A stretch of DNA of 64,000 nt, from the NCBI RefSeq assembly GCF_014850955.1, contig NZ_JACXSS010000001.1, positions 2,294,001 through 2,358,000 of the forward strand, read 5' to 3'. Origin of the DNA: Methylomonas albis. GTDB taxonomy: Bacteria > Pseudomonadota > Gammaproteobacteria > Methylococcales > Methylomonadaceae. The notes beneath the pieces were generated by a model, which saw only the letters and a program-made list of their open reading frames with translations, was not told the origin of the DNA and did not search any database. Every line of letters begins with the position of its first letter. Positions within the stretch are counted from its first letter, which is position 1. Below, piece after piece: positions 52,466 to 62,687 of the stretch. A program made the translations under genes and the position numbers.

Positions 52466-52578
52466 GATTTAAGGATTATCCCCGGCGACACATCTCGGCC
52501 CGAGAGACTAATTAGATTGATTCGTGCAATTATTTAGCGCAGATAGCTCTCGGATAGGATGTTTTTATCGGGTTTAAC

Positions 52579-53415
52579 GTGAGAACAGGAACTTTGATTT
52601 TGGAAGAGCAGGCTCCTTGCATATCTGATTTCGCGGCGCGCTGTTTATTTAATAGCGATATTGCGCAAAAACTTGTTTTAACCCATCAAGCCAGGCAATT
52701 ATTGGATAACGGCCTGTTGTCCTTGCAGGCAGAAGGCGCGGTATTGCCGATAAGCCATACACTATTTCCGAGCAAGCCGGATTTGTTGATGCCGCGCGAT
52801 ATGCCTAAACGACGTCTTGATTCCGATGCAGGCAAAGCGGCTTTTTTTCACGCGCTGGCGCATATTGAGTTCGTGGCAATTTATTTGGCCTGGGACATTA
52901 TTTACCGGTTTCGCGGCTTGCCTGACGATTTTTATCGGGATTGGCTAATCATCGCCGACGAAGAAGCTCAGCATTTTGAGCTGATTCGCGATCATTTGCT
53001 TGGCTTGGGGTTCGATTACGGCGACTTGCCTGCGCATCGTGGGCTTTGGTCGCACGCAGAAGAAACCTCGGACGATATTTTGGCGCGCTTGGCGATAGTG
53101 CCGCGTTGCATGGAGGCCAGAGGTTTGGACGTGACGCCGGCCATGATGGATAAGCTAAACGTCATTGGAGATCAGCCTGGAGTGGCTATTTTGACGCGGA
53201 TTTATAATGACGAAGTGGGGCATGTGGAGCGCGGTTCTTATTGGTTCAATATCCTGGCCAAGCAACGCGGTTTACAGCCCGAACAGTGTTTCAAGGACTT
53301 GATTATGAATTATTTTAAGGGCAAACCTAAAGGGCCCTTTAACCGAGAAGTGCGTATAATCGCCGGCTTCTCGAATAACGAAATCGACTGGCTGGAGGAG
53401 CGTTTGCATGAATAA
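52579..53415 (+). CDS. DUF455 ferritin-like protein
   Basis: 278 residues from a GTG start. DUF455 landmarks: AAFFHALAHIEFVAIYLAWDI (metal ligands H, E), DEEAQHFELIRDHLLGLG (E, H), YNDEVGHVERGSYWF (E, H). The paired E/H residues suggest a ferritin-like di-iron four-helix bundle. It overlaps the start of the NnrS gene by 8 bp. Substrate is unknown. Confidence 0.85.
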   Translation: MRTGTLILEEQAPCISDFAARCLFNSDIAQKLVLTHQARQLLDNGLLSLQAEGAVLPISHTLFPSKPDLLMPRDMPKRRLDSDAGKAAFFHALAHIEFVAIYLAWDIIYRFRGLPDDFYRDWLIIADEEAQHFELIRDHLLGLGFDYGDLPAHRGLWSHAEETSDDILARLAIVPRCMEARGLDVTPAMMDKLNVIGDQPGVAILTRIYNDEVGHVERGSYWFNILAKQRGLQPEQCFKDLIMNYFKGKPKGPFNREVRIIAGFSNNEIDWLEERLHE

Positions 53416-54583
53416 CAAACCGGTTTTTGATTATCCACTGTTTGCGATGGGTTTTAGGGCTTTTTTCGCGCTGGCGGGTTTATCAGCTCTGGCTTTGATT
53501 GCACTGTGGAGTTCGATGTCCAACGGTTCACTGCATATCGATAACTACTTCACCGGCAGTACTTGGCACGCGCATGAAATGTTGCTTGGCTACACCACGG
53601 CAGTGATTGCCGGGTTTTTACTGACCGCGGTTAGAAACTGGACCGGCTTGCAAACGGTTACGCCCGATCAGCTAGCGTCGCTGTGTTTTCTGTGGATTTA
53701 TGGCAGGGTATTGCCGTTTTATTCCGAGTTGCTGCCTGATGTCTTGATAGGCGCAGTCGATTTTGTATTTTTACCGGTGCTGGCATATTTTGTTAGCAAG
53801 CCGATTTTAAAAACCGGTAACTACCAAAATCTGATTTTTATCGCTTTGCTGTTATTGCTGACCTTGGGCAACGGCTTAATTCATGCCGAAGTACTTGGAT
53901 TTGCCAGCAACAGTGCCGCGCTCGGTCTGATCTTGGTCGTTACGATTGTCGTGGCCATGATTTTGGTGATTGCCGGCCGGGTGTTTCCATTTTTTACCGA
54001 ACGGGGTTTGTCCGGAGTTATTTGTATTCGCAATCCGGCATTGGATATAGCTGCTGTGGTTGTGAGTCTGGCGGTGTTTGCCCTGCTGATGCTGAATATT
54101 TCCGGGGCTATGTTAGCGGTGACTGCCGTTGCTGCCATTGTGATTAATATTGTGCGAGTGGCGGCCTGGTACCATCCGCGCATTTGGTTTGTGCCATTAC
54201 TTTGGGTTTTGTATGTGGGCTATGGCTGGCTGATTTTGGGGTTTGGCTTGGTGTCTTTAGCGGCTTTTGGCATCGTTCCACAGTCTTTGGCTTTACATGC
54301 TTTTACCGTGGGCGGCATTGGCATTTTGACACTGGGCATGATGGCCCGCGTTGCTTTGGGCCATACCGGCAGGGCCTTGAAAGCCTCGAATGTGATGGCG
54401 CTGGCGTTTGTGCTGATTAATCTGGCCGCGCTGTTTCGAGTGTTGTTTCCCGCGTTGTTGCCAAGCTGGTATGGCGGCTTGGTGATGGTGTCTACCTATT
54501 GCTGGTTGGCGGCATTTTCCTTATTTGCATTTTATTATTCGCCAGTTTTGACGTCGTCTAGGCCGGACGGGCAGCCAGGATAG
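53408..54583 (+). CDS. NnrS family membrane protein
   Basis: 391 residues, about twelve hydrophobic helices. NnrS pattern: FALAGLSALALIALW, FTGSTWHAHEMLLGYTTAVIAGFLLTAVRNWTG, GRVFPFFTERG, HAFTVGGIGILTLGMMARVALGHTGR. NnrS is a heme- and copper-containing protein linked to nitric oxide stress or denitrification. It is coupled to a DUF455 gene; no nitrite or NO reductase gene is nearby. Confidence 0.9.
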   Translation: MNNKPVFDYPLFAMGFRAFFALAGLSALALIALWSSMSNGSLHIDNYFTGSTWHAHEMLLGYTTAVIAGFLLTAVRNWTGLQTVTPDQLASLCFLWIYGRVLPFYSELLPDVLIGAVDFVFLPVLAYFVSKPILKTGNYQNLIFIALLLLLTLGNGLIHAEVLGFASNSAALGLILVVTIVVAMILVIAGRVFPFFTERGLSGVICIRNPALDIAAVVVSLAVFALLMLNISGAMLAVTAVAAIVINIVRVAAWYHPRIWFVPLLWVLYVGYGWLILGFGLVSLAAFGIVPQSLALHAFTVGGIGILTLGMMARVALGHTGRALKASNVMALAFVLINLAALFRVLFPALLPSWYGGLVMVSTYCWLAAFSLFAFYYSPVLTSSRPDGQPG

Positions 54584-54596
54584 GGCAATTCATAAA

Positions 54597-54624
54597 AACA
54601 GCGGCGATTAGACCGCTGTTTTCT
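54597..54624 (+). terminator. intrinsic terminator after nnrS
   Basis: AACAGCGG-cgattaga-CCGCTGTT, a perfect 8-bp stem with an 8-nt loop, followed by TTTTCT, 13 bp after the stop. Confidence 0.85.
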
Positions 54625-55469
54625 GGGGGCTTTTGTTAACTTTGCGCCTATCAGAGCCGGCTGCAGTGCTTAATCCCTAAGGCTTAGATCAACGCACACC
54701 AGATGGAACACCAGGAAACATTGGGCCTGGGCTTTTATCCGTTCGCCGTCACATAAATACCGCAGTCATTGTGCCGGATTGTCCTCGTCCCCTTATTTTA
54801 GGGGAGTAAGCGAGTGTTGACAGGATAAGAGCAACCAAGCAATTATTCCAGATAAATACGCATCCAGCCCTATGGCGCACAATTTATTGCCAAATCGTCG
54901 CTAAAGTGCCCAACTTCCTTATCTTTTTGCATGTAGGTAGCGCTATAGCGGCGAAATTCGGGGTTGCCTGTGGCCAATATAGGCCCGTTATCCAGAAACG
55001 GCGACTTTATCGGAAGTGGCTTGCTTGGCGGCTCATGATGGATTCCTTTTCATGAGTACGAAATAAACAACCAAAGGGTATTAGTTAGACCTTGTCCGGG
55101 GTGGAGACAAGAGCCTTTCCTCTGAAAACATAACAGTATGTAATGGCTGTGGTTGTGGTTGTGGTTGTGGAGTTTGACCATACGCCGAATTAAACAAACC
55201 AGCACCCGGACCTTGCTTTGACTAGTGCGCAAACTGATTTCATTCTTATCAAGGCTAGTGTTCTTGCCATTTTAGAAGGATGGTTTTTGTGTGAGTCTGG
55301 CAAATAGGACGAATTTCAAAGATCCGCTTGAATGCTGATGTCTACGACGTTGAAGTAGTGAATGCTAAAGACCCAACTGCTTGATCAAATCAAGCAATGT
55401 CGTTTTGTTATCTAGCGTAAATAGCTCATGTTATTGGCTATACTAGGCACTATGCCTTGAAATGCGTTA
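54625..55469. other. gene-free stretch before IS630 relic
   Basis: About 850 bp without credible genes. It includes a short hexamer repeat (55148-55170) and low-complexity AT-rich sequence. Two short minus-strand frames are not coding by appearance. Confidence 0.5.
55148..55170 (+). repeat. TGTGGT hexamer repeat (about 4 copies)
   Basis: Three full units of TGTGGT plus a fourth differing in its last base. Such tracts can change copy number by slippage, but no gene frame includes it. Confidence 0.7.
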
Positions 55470-55682
55470 GAAATAACACTGACTACCGAACAAAAACAAC
55501 AGCTGGAATGAATAGTCCGCAGCCGTAGCGCCGAGCGCCGACTAGTCGAGCGCGCTCAAATTATTTTAGAGTGCGCGACAGGTGGGCAAAATCAAGAGGT
55601 TTATTTGCACCACTCACGCAGTTGGTGTGTGAGTGCCGACCCTGAATTCACTGAGAAATCGGCGAATATTATTGGTCTGTAA
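55470..55682 (+). pseudogene. IS630-family transposase relic
   Basis: Reads EITLTTEQKQQLE, then a stop, then IVRSRSAERRLVERAQIILECA (HTH start of IS630 transposases), jumps within ~25 bp to SADPEFTEKSANIIGL, a later conserved part, and stops. The middle and the DDE domain are gone. Confidence 0.6.
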
Positions 55683-55924
55683 AGGTGCCAGCTTTATAGA
55701 GGCTGAGGAGTTAAATAAAAAATACAATAGCACATTTACGCAATTAAACACTATGTTACTAAGAACACTCAGTTAGGCAACGCATGGAATAGTGTTAAGA
55801 TTAGTGTCAACGTTAGAGGCGTCAATGCGTTGACTTCGTTGGCTGGAGTTTATGGGGGCTCATTTTAATTAATAGGGCTAGCAATCGATATTATAATAAT
55901 TTGATTTAATATTTATTCTGATTT

Positions 55925-58900
55925 ATGTCTGCTAGTATAAAAAAAAGCAAGCGACGTCGCTATATCAGGTATGCGATAGATCTGCAGGCTTTGCTATTAA
56001 TCGAGAACACTAATTCACTGGCATGTCGTATTCTGGATTTTTGTAGTGGCGGGTTTTATCTGGTTTTAGATAAAAATCACCCGGAAGTTGTATTAGATAA
56101 AAACTTAAAAATTCGCTTTTCTATTCGGCTAGAGTTTGAGCTAAAAGCCTTTGAGGTAGAGGCGAAAATAACACATATAGGCACATCCGGGGTAGGTGTT
56201 GTCATTGAAAATATGCCTGCTGCTACTTTTAATGCACTAAAAACAATGGCAAGTACTGGATTGCTGGCCCCTATTCCTGATACCTCTGATAGCTCGCCGG
56301 AAAACTTAAATCAAGAAAACTTCAAAAACTCATTTAAGCAATTTCTAATAGAGAGTCTACCACAACTCATAGACAGTTTTTTCCAGTCTCTCTGTGAATG
56401 TTTGGATGTCGCAAATTCACATTCTGAGTTTTTTTCCAACGCCTCGGCTTTCGATGACTTAATTACCACCTTAAAACTGAATAGAGAAATCATTAGTAGT
56501 GAGTTTTGTTGCTCTGTTATATATCAAGTCGATTTTATATCTAATAACACCGAAAAATCGCCAGAGATTTTATATCATGAGTCGCTTTCACTAGTCGAAA
56601 AGGAAGATTTTGAAGATTGGCTAAATATGGCGACATCCATTAGGAAGCTAAAAAACTATTTTGACGATGAGCTTAGTCTGATAGTAAGAGAGCTATGCAG
56701 AGTGTTTGGTATATTTGACAACTCGATCAATAACCCGATAGGCCCGGCGATTTTATGTGATAGTTTTAGGGAAATATTTCTGCAGTTGGAATTAGGAAGC
56801 TATGTAAAAAAAGCAATTTATAATTGTTTTGAGAAAACTTTAATTCTAGAATTACCTGGATTTTACAAGCAGGCAACAGCAAATCTAACAAAATTTGAGT
56901 CTGCACGGCCTGTCAAGCCAGGGCATAGTAATCAGGGTCGACATTCTTTCGAAACTAAACATAACGAAAATACCCCTGTTTATTTCAATGATTTTTTAGA
57001 TGCGGAGCCACATGCTGCGCTCAAAGCCATTCAACCTTTAACTCAAGTCTCAGGAAAATTACTTAATCTATTAAGTGAAACAGCAAGTATATCGACGGAC
57101 ATTGGAAATAAAGGAGGCGACGTCCCTCTCACTCATACCCAAGCTGTGTTTAATCCTGCTGAAGTGTTATCCGCAATTGCCAAGATCCATAATGATATAA
57201 CTGCCAAAACAGGAAGTCATTTTGATGCTGCAACATTACACAAAAGCCTTACTGAAAAATTACAGGAAAATAGCCCTGAAGCAAAATCATTGTCAGCGAA
57301 TGATGCCCAGCGCCTTGAATTATATGGTAAGTTTTTTGATGCGCTATTTGGTCAGTTGGAGTTTTCGACTGATATTAAAAACTACATGGAAAGCATTTAT
57401 TTGCCTTTATTGTCCTTGCCATTACAAGGAAACGATTTTCTAGATACCGAATCGCATCCGGCACGCAAAATACTCAATCAGTTGGCTGTTTTGGAACCTG
57501 CGATAAAAAGTAATAGAGTCATAAAGAACACTAATATAAAAAATACTGTGGAAAAAGCGATCGCGCGAATTTCTGCAGAGTCTATAAGTAATCCAAATGT
57601 GTTCGACGAAGTCGAACATGAATTGGATGGCGTCGCGAAACAATTAACCAAATCCACTGATACCAATATTAAACGCATCATCGACCCATACGAAGGCCAA
57701 CAAAAGCTTGAACTGGCAAGACTTGCCATTCAACAGGAAGTCGACAAGCGTATAGCCGGTCGCGCCGTACCTTCTATCATTCCAACCTTACTTGGCGCTG
57801 GATGGCAAGATCTTTTAGTGATCGCCGAACTAAATAAGGACGCTAATCCCGAAGAAAAAACCTCATATCTCCAAGTTATTGACGATTTGCTTTGTTGGCT
57901 TTACGAACAAGAGTCTTTTTTGAATATGCAATCCGTCAGTATTCACACTACACTTAAATTTATCGAAGATAATTTGGGCACGGTTTGTCCTAACTTATTT
58001 AAACGCGATAGCGTTATTGAAGAATTGTTTGCGTTGCTGGTAGGCAGTGGCGTGCCAAAAGTGAGGAAGCCAATCGATACCATCAGAATTCCCGTACCTA
58101 AATCCATTTCGAGTAATAACGAATCTAAATGGGCTGCGCAAGTTGAACACCTGCAAGAAGGGGAATGGCTGATCATGTATAGAGGTTCTGAAGGTTTTGA
58201 ACCTATGAAGTTAATATGGATAGGTGGTGTTTTACCTATTTGCGTTTTTGTTAGTCGCGATGGATTAACAAAATTAGAGATTAGTAAAAGCGAACTAGCA
58301 TTACTACTAGAAAACGGCGGTGCTAATAGAATAGAAAGCCTGGACGTACCCTTAATGGATCGTGCTACTAACCAAATGTTGCAAAACATGCATAGCAAAC
58401 TGGTTTACAACGCGACTCACGATGCGGAAACCGACTTATTTACCAAAGACGAGTTTATCAAACAACTTAAACTTGAGCTAGTCAAGCTTGAAAATAAATC
58501 CCATTTATTGTGCCATATAGAGGTGTTGGATTTTCGGGTCATTACAAATATTTGTGGCGTAGACGGTGGTAAGCAATTCTTAAAGACCTTGACGCAACTA
58601 ATTCTTAAAGAGTTACGCGATTGCGATTTATTCGCGCGAATCGGCGATAAGTCATTTGCTGTACTCTATAAAGAGTGTTCTGTAGATACGGGATATGATT
58701 TATCCAAGCACCTGATAAAAGTTATCAGTGAATCCCGCTTTCAATGGGAAGAAAAGAGCTATTCAATCGGCGTTAGTATGGGGTTGGTGCCTTTCGATCT
58801 CAGTAATTTTGACATCTACGAATTACTTCAGCATGCCGATGCTGCCAGTATGTCGGCAGAACACTCCGGGCCAAACAATGTGTTACTTTTTACAAGTGAC

Positions 58901-59737
58901 GATGAAAACCTAAAACGTCAAAATAAAATATATGAGTGGATAGGTAATATTGACAAGGTGTTTTCCGAGAAAAGATTATTTTTACGTTGTCAAATGATTA
59001 CGGCTGTAGATGAAACAAGCGCCAGTCATCAACATTACGAAATTCTGCTCGGCATTAAAGACGAAAATGACAACATTATTCCGCCTGATCATTTCATACC
59101 TGCGGTAGAACGTTGTAAACGCATGCCGGAAATTGATCAATGGGTCATTACCAATGTACTTTTGTGGATTGAGAACAATAAAAGTTATTTTGATAATATT
59201 GATGGATTTGCGATTAATCTGTCGGGACAGTCTATTAATAGTGAAGAGTTTCTCGAGTTTCTTAAAAGCGTTTTAGAGTCGACCACTGTGCCGACTAATA
59301 AGCTTATCTTTGAAGTTACGGAAACAGTTGCAGCGGAAAGCTTCTATTTAACCAACAGTTTTATCAAAGCGATTAAGCAGTTCGATTGTAAATTTTCCTT
59401 GGACGATTTCGGGTCGGGCTACTCGTCTTACTCGTATCTAAAGAATTTAAATATCGATTACTTAAAAATAGACGGTGCTTTTGTTAAAGATATTTTAAAT
59501 AATAAGGCCGATATTGCCATCGTCAAATCAATGAACGAAATCGCGCATTCCTTGGGTTTGGCAACCATTGCGGAATACGTTGAGAGCGCTGAGATTAGAG
59601 AAGTTTTAAAAACCATAGGCGTTGATTTTGCGCAAGGCTACGGCGTACACAAGCCTATGCCGCTCAGCGAGCTGGTCGTCGACCTTCCCAGCACGCCGTT
59701 TTTCTCGTTTGAAGATACCGAGTTCTGGGGATTTTGA
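55925..59737 (+). CDS. PilZ-DUF1631-GGDEF(degenerate)-EAL signalling protein
   Basis: 1270 residues. N-terminal PilZ-like domain (10-110): KRRRYIRYAID and DFCSGGF supply the R-x3-R and D/N-x-S-x-x-G c-di-GMP contacts. A long DUF1631 region (~130-830) follows. The GGDEF domain near 904 reads GDKSF in place of GGDEF and cannot be a cyclase. The EAL domain keeps the expected residues (YEILL, NLSGQS, EVTE, DDFGSG near 1159, KIDG, AEYVES, FAQGYG), so phosphodiesterase activity is plausible. No membrane segment. It probably both senses and hydrolyses c-di-GMP. A 240-bp AT-rich region precedes it. Confidence 0.88.
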   Translation: MSASIKKSKRRRYIRYAIDLQALLLIENTNSLACRILDFCSGGFYLVLDKNHPEVVLDKNLKIRFSIRLEFELKAFEVEAKITHIGTSGVGVVIENMPAATFNALKTMASTGLLAPIPDTSDSSPENLNQENFKNSFKQFLIESLPQLIDSFFQSLCECLDVANSHSEFFSNASAFDDLITTLKLNREIISSEFCCSVIYQVDFISNNTEKSPEILYHESLSLVEKEDFEDWLNMATSIRKLKNYFDDELSLIVRELCRVFGIFDNSINNPIGPAILCDSFREIFLQLELGSYVKKAIYNCFEKTLILELPGFYKQATANLTKFESARPVKPGHSNQGRHSFETKHNENTPVYFNDFLDAEPHAALKAIQPLTQVSGKLLNLLSETASISTDIGNKGGDVPLTHTQAVFNPAEVLSAIAKIHNDITAKTGSHFDAATLHKSLTEKLQENSPEAKSLSANDAQRLELYGKFFDALFGQLEFSTDIKNYMESIYLPLLSLPLQGNDFLDTESHPARKILNQLAVLEPAIKSNRVIKNTNIKNTVEKAIARISAESISNPNVFDEVEHELDGVAKQLTKSTDTNIKRIIDPYEGQQKLELARLAIQQEVDKRIAGRAVPSIIPTLLGAGWQDLLVIAELNKDANPEEKTSYLQVIDDLLCWLYEQESFLNMQSVSIHTTLKFIEDNLGTVCPNLFKRDSVIEELFALLVGSGVPKVRKPIDTIRIPVPKSISSNNESKWAAQVEHLQEGEWLIMYRGSEGFEPMKLIWIGGVLPICVFVSRDGLTKLEISKSELALLLENGGANRIESLDVPLMDRATNQMLQNMHSKLVYNATHDAETDLFTKDEFIKQLKLELVKLENKSHLLCHIEVLDFRVITNICGVDGGKQFLKTLTQLILKELRDCDLFARIGDKSFAVLYKECSVDTGYDLSKHLIKVISESRFQWEEKSYSIGVSMGLVPFDLSNFDIYELLQHADAASMSAEHSGPNNVLLFTSDDENLKRQNKIYEWIGNIDKVFSEKRLFLRCQMITAVDETSASHQHYEILLGIKDENDNIIPPDHFIPAVERCKRMPEIDQWVITNVLLWIENNKSYFDNIDGFAINLSGQSINSEEFLEFLKSVLESTTVPTNKLIFEVTETVAAESFYLTNSFIKAIKQFDCKFSLDDFGSGYSSYSYLKNLNIDYLKIDGAFVKDILNNKADIAIVKSMNEIAHSLGLATIAEYVESAEIREVLKTIGVDFAQGYGVHKPMPLSELVVDLPSTPFFSFEDTEFWGF

Positions 59738-59762
59738 ATCCAGGCTTTCTAACAGGCCTAAG

Positions 59763-60482
59763 CTACTGTTGCCAAAGGCAATGACCGCTCACTTTGGCGA
59801 TTTTCGCCAGGCGCTGCTGGTGATCCTGTTCTTCCTCACTACTACAAGCAATAATTTTTAATGGCGACCTGTCTGCCGACAATCGTACGATGGCGTGCTC
59901 GTTGCCATTACTGGTGTGATCGCCTTCGTCCAGCAACGAAGCTTGTCCGCCGGTCATTAATAAATAGACCTCGGCCAAGATTTCGGCGTCGAGCAAGGCG
60001 CCGTGTAATTCGCGGTGGCTGTTGTCTATCCCGTAGCGCTTACATAAGGCATCCAGACTATTTCGAGCGCCAGGGTGCTTTTTCCGGGCGTAAGCCAGGG
60101 TGTCGAATACGGTGCTATTAGTTTCGACGCGACGTTCTTCCCCAGGCAGTAAGGCTAACTCATGATTCAAGAAGCCGACGTCAAACGGTGCGTTGTGAAT
60201 AATCAGTTCCGCGCCGTGGGTAAAGCGCATAAAGTCTTCGACTACATTGTTGAAGCGGGGTTTATCCTTTAAAAATTGATTAGTGATGCCATGTACTTCG
60301 ATAGCGCCGGCATCGATTTCCCGATCCGGATTCAGATACACGTGAAAATGATTACGGGTCAAACGGCGGTTAATCAGTTCCACGCAGCCGATCTCGATAA
60401 TTTTGTGGCCTTCTTTGGGGTTGATGCCGGTGGTTTCGGTATCCAGTACCACTTGCCGGATTTGGCGGGGTTGTTGACTCAT
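59763..60482 (-). CDS. dnaQ: DNA polymerase III subunit epsilon (3'-5' exonuclease)
   Basis: 239 residues. DEDDh exonuclease: D-T-E-T-T-G (Exo I) near residue 15, HNAPFDVGFLN (Exo II) and HRELHGALLDAEILA (Exo III, H-x4-D). It proofreads for the replicative polymerase. The C-terminal linker ends in a polymerase-binding-like basic stretch. Next to ppk1 on the same strand, 9 bp apart. Confidence 0.95.
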   Translation of the reverse strand: MSQQPRQIRQVVLDTETTGINPKEGHKIIEIGCVELINRRLTRNHFHVYLNPDREIDAGAIEVHGITNQFLKDKPRFNNVVEDFMRFTHGAELIIHNAPFDVGFLNHELALLPGEERRVETNSTVFDTLAYARKKHPGARNSLDALCKRYGIDNSHRELHGALLDAEILAEVYLLMTGGQASLLDEGDHTSNGNEHAIVRLSADRSPLKIIACSSEEEQDHQQRLAKIAKVSGHCLWQQ

Positions 60483-60491
60483 GACTTGCTC

Positions 60492-62561
60492 CTATCCGCA
60501 AAAAGCTTTGAGCAATTCGCTCTGCACTTGATAAACAGGTTGATTGTCGGCACGCAAATGCCGGTATTGGCCGTCGCTTTGCAATTGCCAGGCTTGAGCG
60601 TTATCTCTGAGATAAGCCTCCAGGTCGCCAAGAATACGTTCGACAATCCGTTTGTCGGCGATAGGGAAGCAGACTTCCACGCGGCGGAACATATTGCGGT
60701 TCATCAAATCGGCGCTGGAGGCGTAAACCGCCCAGTCGCCGCCGTTGCAAAACGCATAGATGCGGGTATGTTCCAAGAAGCGGCCGACGATAGAGCGTAC
60801 GTCGATATTCTCTGAAACACCGGGTACGCCGGGACGCAAACAGCAGACGCCGCGCACGATCATTTTAATTTCCACGCCGGCTTGCGATGCCCGATACAAG
60901 GCTTGAATCGCTTGTTCCTCAACTACGGCATTGACCTTGATAATAATCTTGGCTGGCTTGCCTTTCTTGGCGTTCTCAATTTCCCTATCGATCATCTTCA
61001 TAATGCCGTGATGCAAAGTAAACGGCGATTGCAGCAGCTTATTCAGCTTGCTTACTTTGCCCAAACTGGTCAATTGCATGAACACCCGGCGCACGTCTTC
61101 GCCCAGTTCTTTTTCACAGGTAAACAAACCGTAGTCGGTATAGAGCCGGGCGGTTTTCGGGTGATAGTTGCCGGTGCCCAAATGCACGTAATTGCGCAGG
61201 GTAGTGCCTTCCTTACGTAAGACCATGCACATTTTAGCATGGGTTTTATACCCAACCACGCCGTAAACCACGTGCGCTGCGGCTTCCTGAAGTTTAGCGG
61301 CTAGGCCGATATTGTCTTTTTCATCGAAACGCGCGCGTAATTCGATGACGACAGTGACTTCCTTGCCGGCGCGGGCGGCCTTGATCAATGCCGCGACGAT
61401 GGGCGAGTCCACCCCGGTTCGATACAGGGTTTGTTTGATGGCTAATACATCCGGATCGGCAGCGGCCTGGCGAATGAAATCCACCACCGGTGAGAACGAC
61501 TCATAAGGGTGGTGTAATAAAATGTCTTGCTTACGGATGCTGGCAAAGATGTCCTTATTACGACCTAGAGCCGAAGGCACACTGGATTTGAACGGCGTAA
61601 ATTTCAGATCAGGTCTTTCGACCATGTTCAATATGGTTTGGATACGACTCAAATTGACCGGACCGTTAGCTAAAAATAAGCGATCTGGTTTTAAATCAAA
61701 ACGTGCCAATAAGAAGTTAACGGTTTCTTCCGGACAATTGCCGTCTATTTCCAGGCGCACTTCATCGCCGTAATTGCGCATGGCCAGCTCACCTTCTACG
61801 GCCAGCATCAAATCGTCTATCGCGTCGTCGTCGACGAAAAAGTCGCTGTTGCGCGTGACCCGGAATTGATAACAGCCCTTGACCATCATGCCGTTGAACA
61901 ACTCATTGACGAAGGCATGAATGATGGAGGATAGAAATACAAAATCGTAAGGACCGCTATCAGTCTCGGCGACCGGCAATTGCACGATACGTGGCAGCGC
62001 GCGCGGTGCCTGCAAAATCGCCCGGCCGCTGTTACGTCCAAACGCGTCTTTGCCGGTCAGGGAGATAATGAAATTTAAACTTTTATTTAAAATGCGCGGA
62101 AACGGGTGGGCGGAATCCAGTCCTACCGGGGTTAGAATCGGCAGCAACTCTTCGTTGAAATATTTTTCCAGCCAGGCTTTTTGCGCCGGACTCCAGCGGT
62201 CGCGGCGCAGGAAGCGGATATTTTCGGCTTCCATGCAAGGGATCAGTACTTCGTTAAGCACTCGGTATTGTTCGGCGACCAGATCGTGCGCCTTGATCGA
62301 GATTTTTTCGAACTGTTCGTTAATGGTTAAACCGTCGGAACTGACCAGATTGGGGTCCATTTCCGCCATTTGTATCAAACTGGCCACGCGCACTTCATAA
62401 AACTCGTCCAGGTTGGAACAAGAAATGCATAAATAATTCAGCCGTTCCAATAGCGGCAGCGTTTCGTCCAAGGCTTGAGCGAGCACCCGAAAGTTGAACT
62501 CCAGCAAACTGTGTTCGCGGTTTATATAAAGCTCGGGACTAGTTAGATCGATTGATTCCAT
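60492..62561 (-). CDS. ppk1: polyphosphate kinase 1
   Basis: 689 residues, full length. N-terminal domain (YINREHSLLEFNFRVLAQA, LNYLCISCSNLDEFYEVRVA) and the PLD-like catalytic part (RTGVDSPIVAALIKAARAGKEVTVVIELRARFDEKDN, KTHAKMCMVLR with the phosphorylated His, HLGTGNYHPKTA, SSADLMNRNMFRRVE). It makes polyphosphate from ATP at the inner membrane face. Confidence 0.96.
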   Translation of the reverse strand: MESIDLTSPELYINREHSLLEFNFRVLAQALDETLPLLERLNYLCISCSNLDEFYEVRVASLIQMAEMDPNLVSSDGLTINEQFEKISIKAHDLVAEQYRVLNEVLIPCMEAENIRFLRRDRWSPAQKAWLEKYFNEELLPILTPVGLDSAHPFPRILNKSLNFIISLTGKDAFGRNSGRAILQAPRALPRIVQLPVAETDSGPYDFVFLSSIIHAFVNELFNGMMVKGCYQFRVTRNSDFFVDDDAIDDLMLAVEGELAMRNYGDEVRLEIDGNCPEETVNFLLARFDLKPDRLFLANGPVNLSRIQTILNMVERPDLKFTPFKSSVPSALGRNKDIFASIRKQDILLHHPYESFSPVVDFIRQAAADPDVLAIKQTLYRTGVDSPIVAALIKAARAGKEVTVVIELRARFDEKDNIGLAAKLQEAAAHVVYGVVGYKTHAKMCMVLRKEGTTLRNYVHLGTGNYHPKTARLYTDYGLFTCEKELGEDVRRVFMQLTSLGKVSKLNKLLQSPFTLHHGIMKMIDREIENAKKGKPAKIIIKVNAVVEEQAIQALYRASQAGVEIKMIVRGVCCLRPGVPGVSENIDVRSIVGRFLEHTRIYAFCNGGDWAVYASSADLMNRNMFRRVEVCFPIADKRIVERILGDLEAYLRDNAQAWQLQSDGQYRHLRADNQPVYQVQSELLKAFCG

Positions 62562-62687
62562 GTCGGCTGCTGGTTAGATTGTGGTCAGTTGATTATAAAT
62601 GAAATCATTTAGCCTTGGGTTACAGCGGCGCTTAAGGTGTGGAACTTGCTATAATCGCCGCCGTAACGTTAACTGGATGTTAAAGTC

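Noticed and set aside
54625..55469. CRISPR or tandem-repeat array
   Set aside because: Only a four-unit TGTGGT tract is present; there are no spaced repeats.
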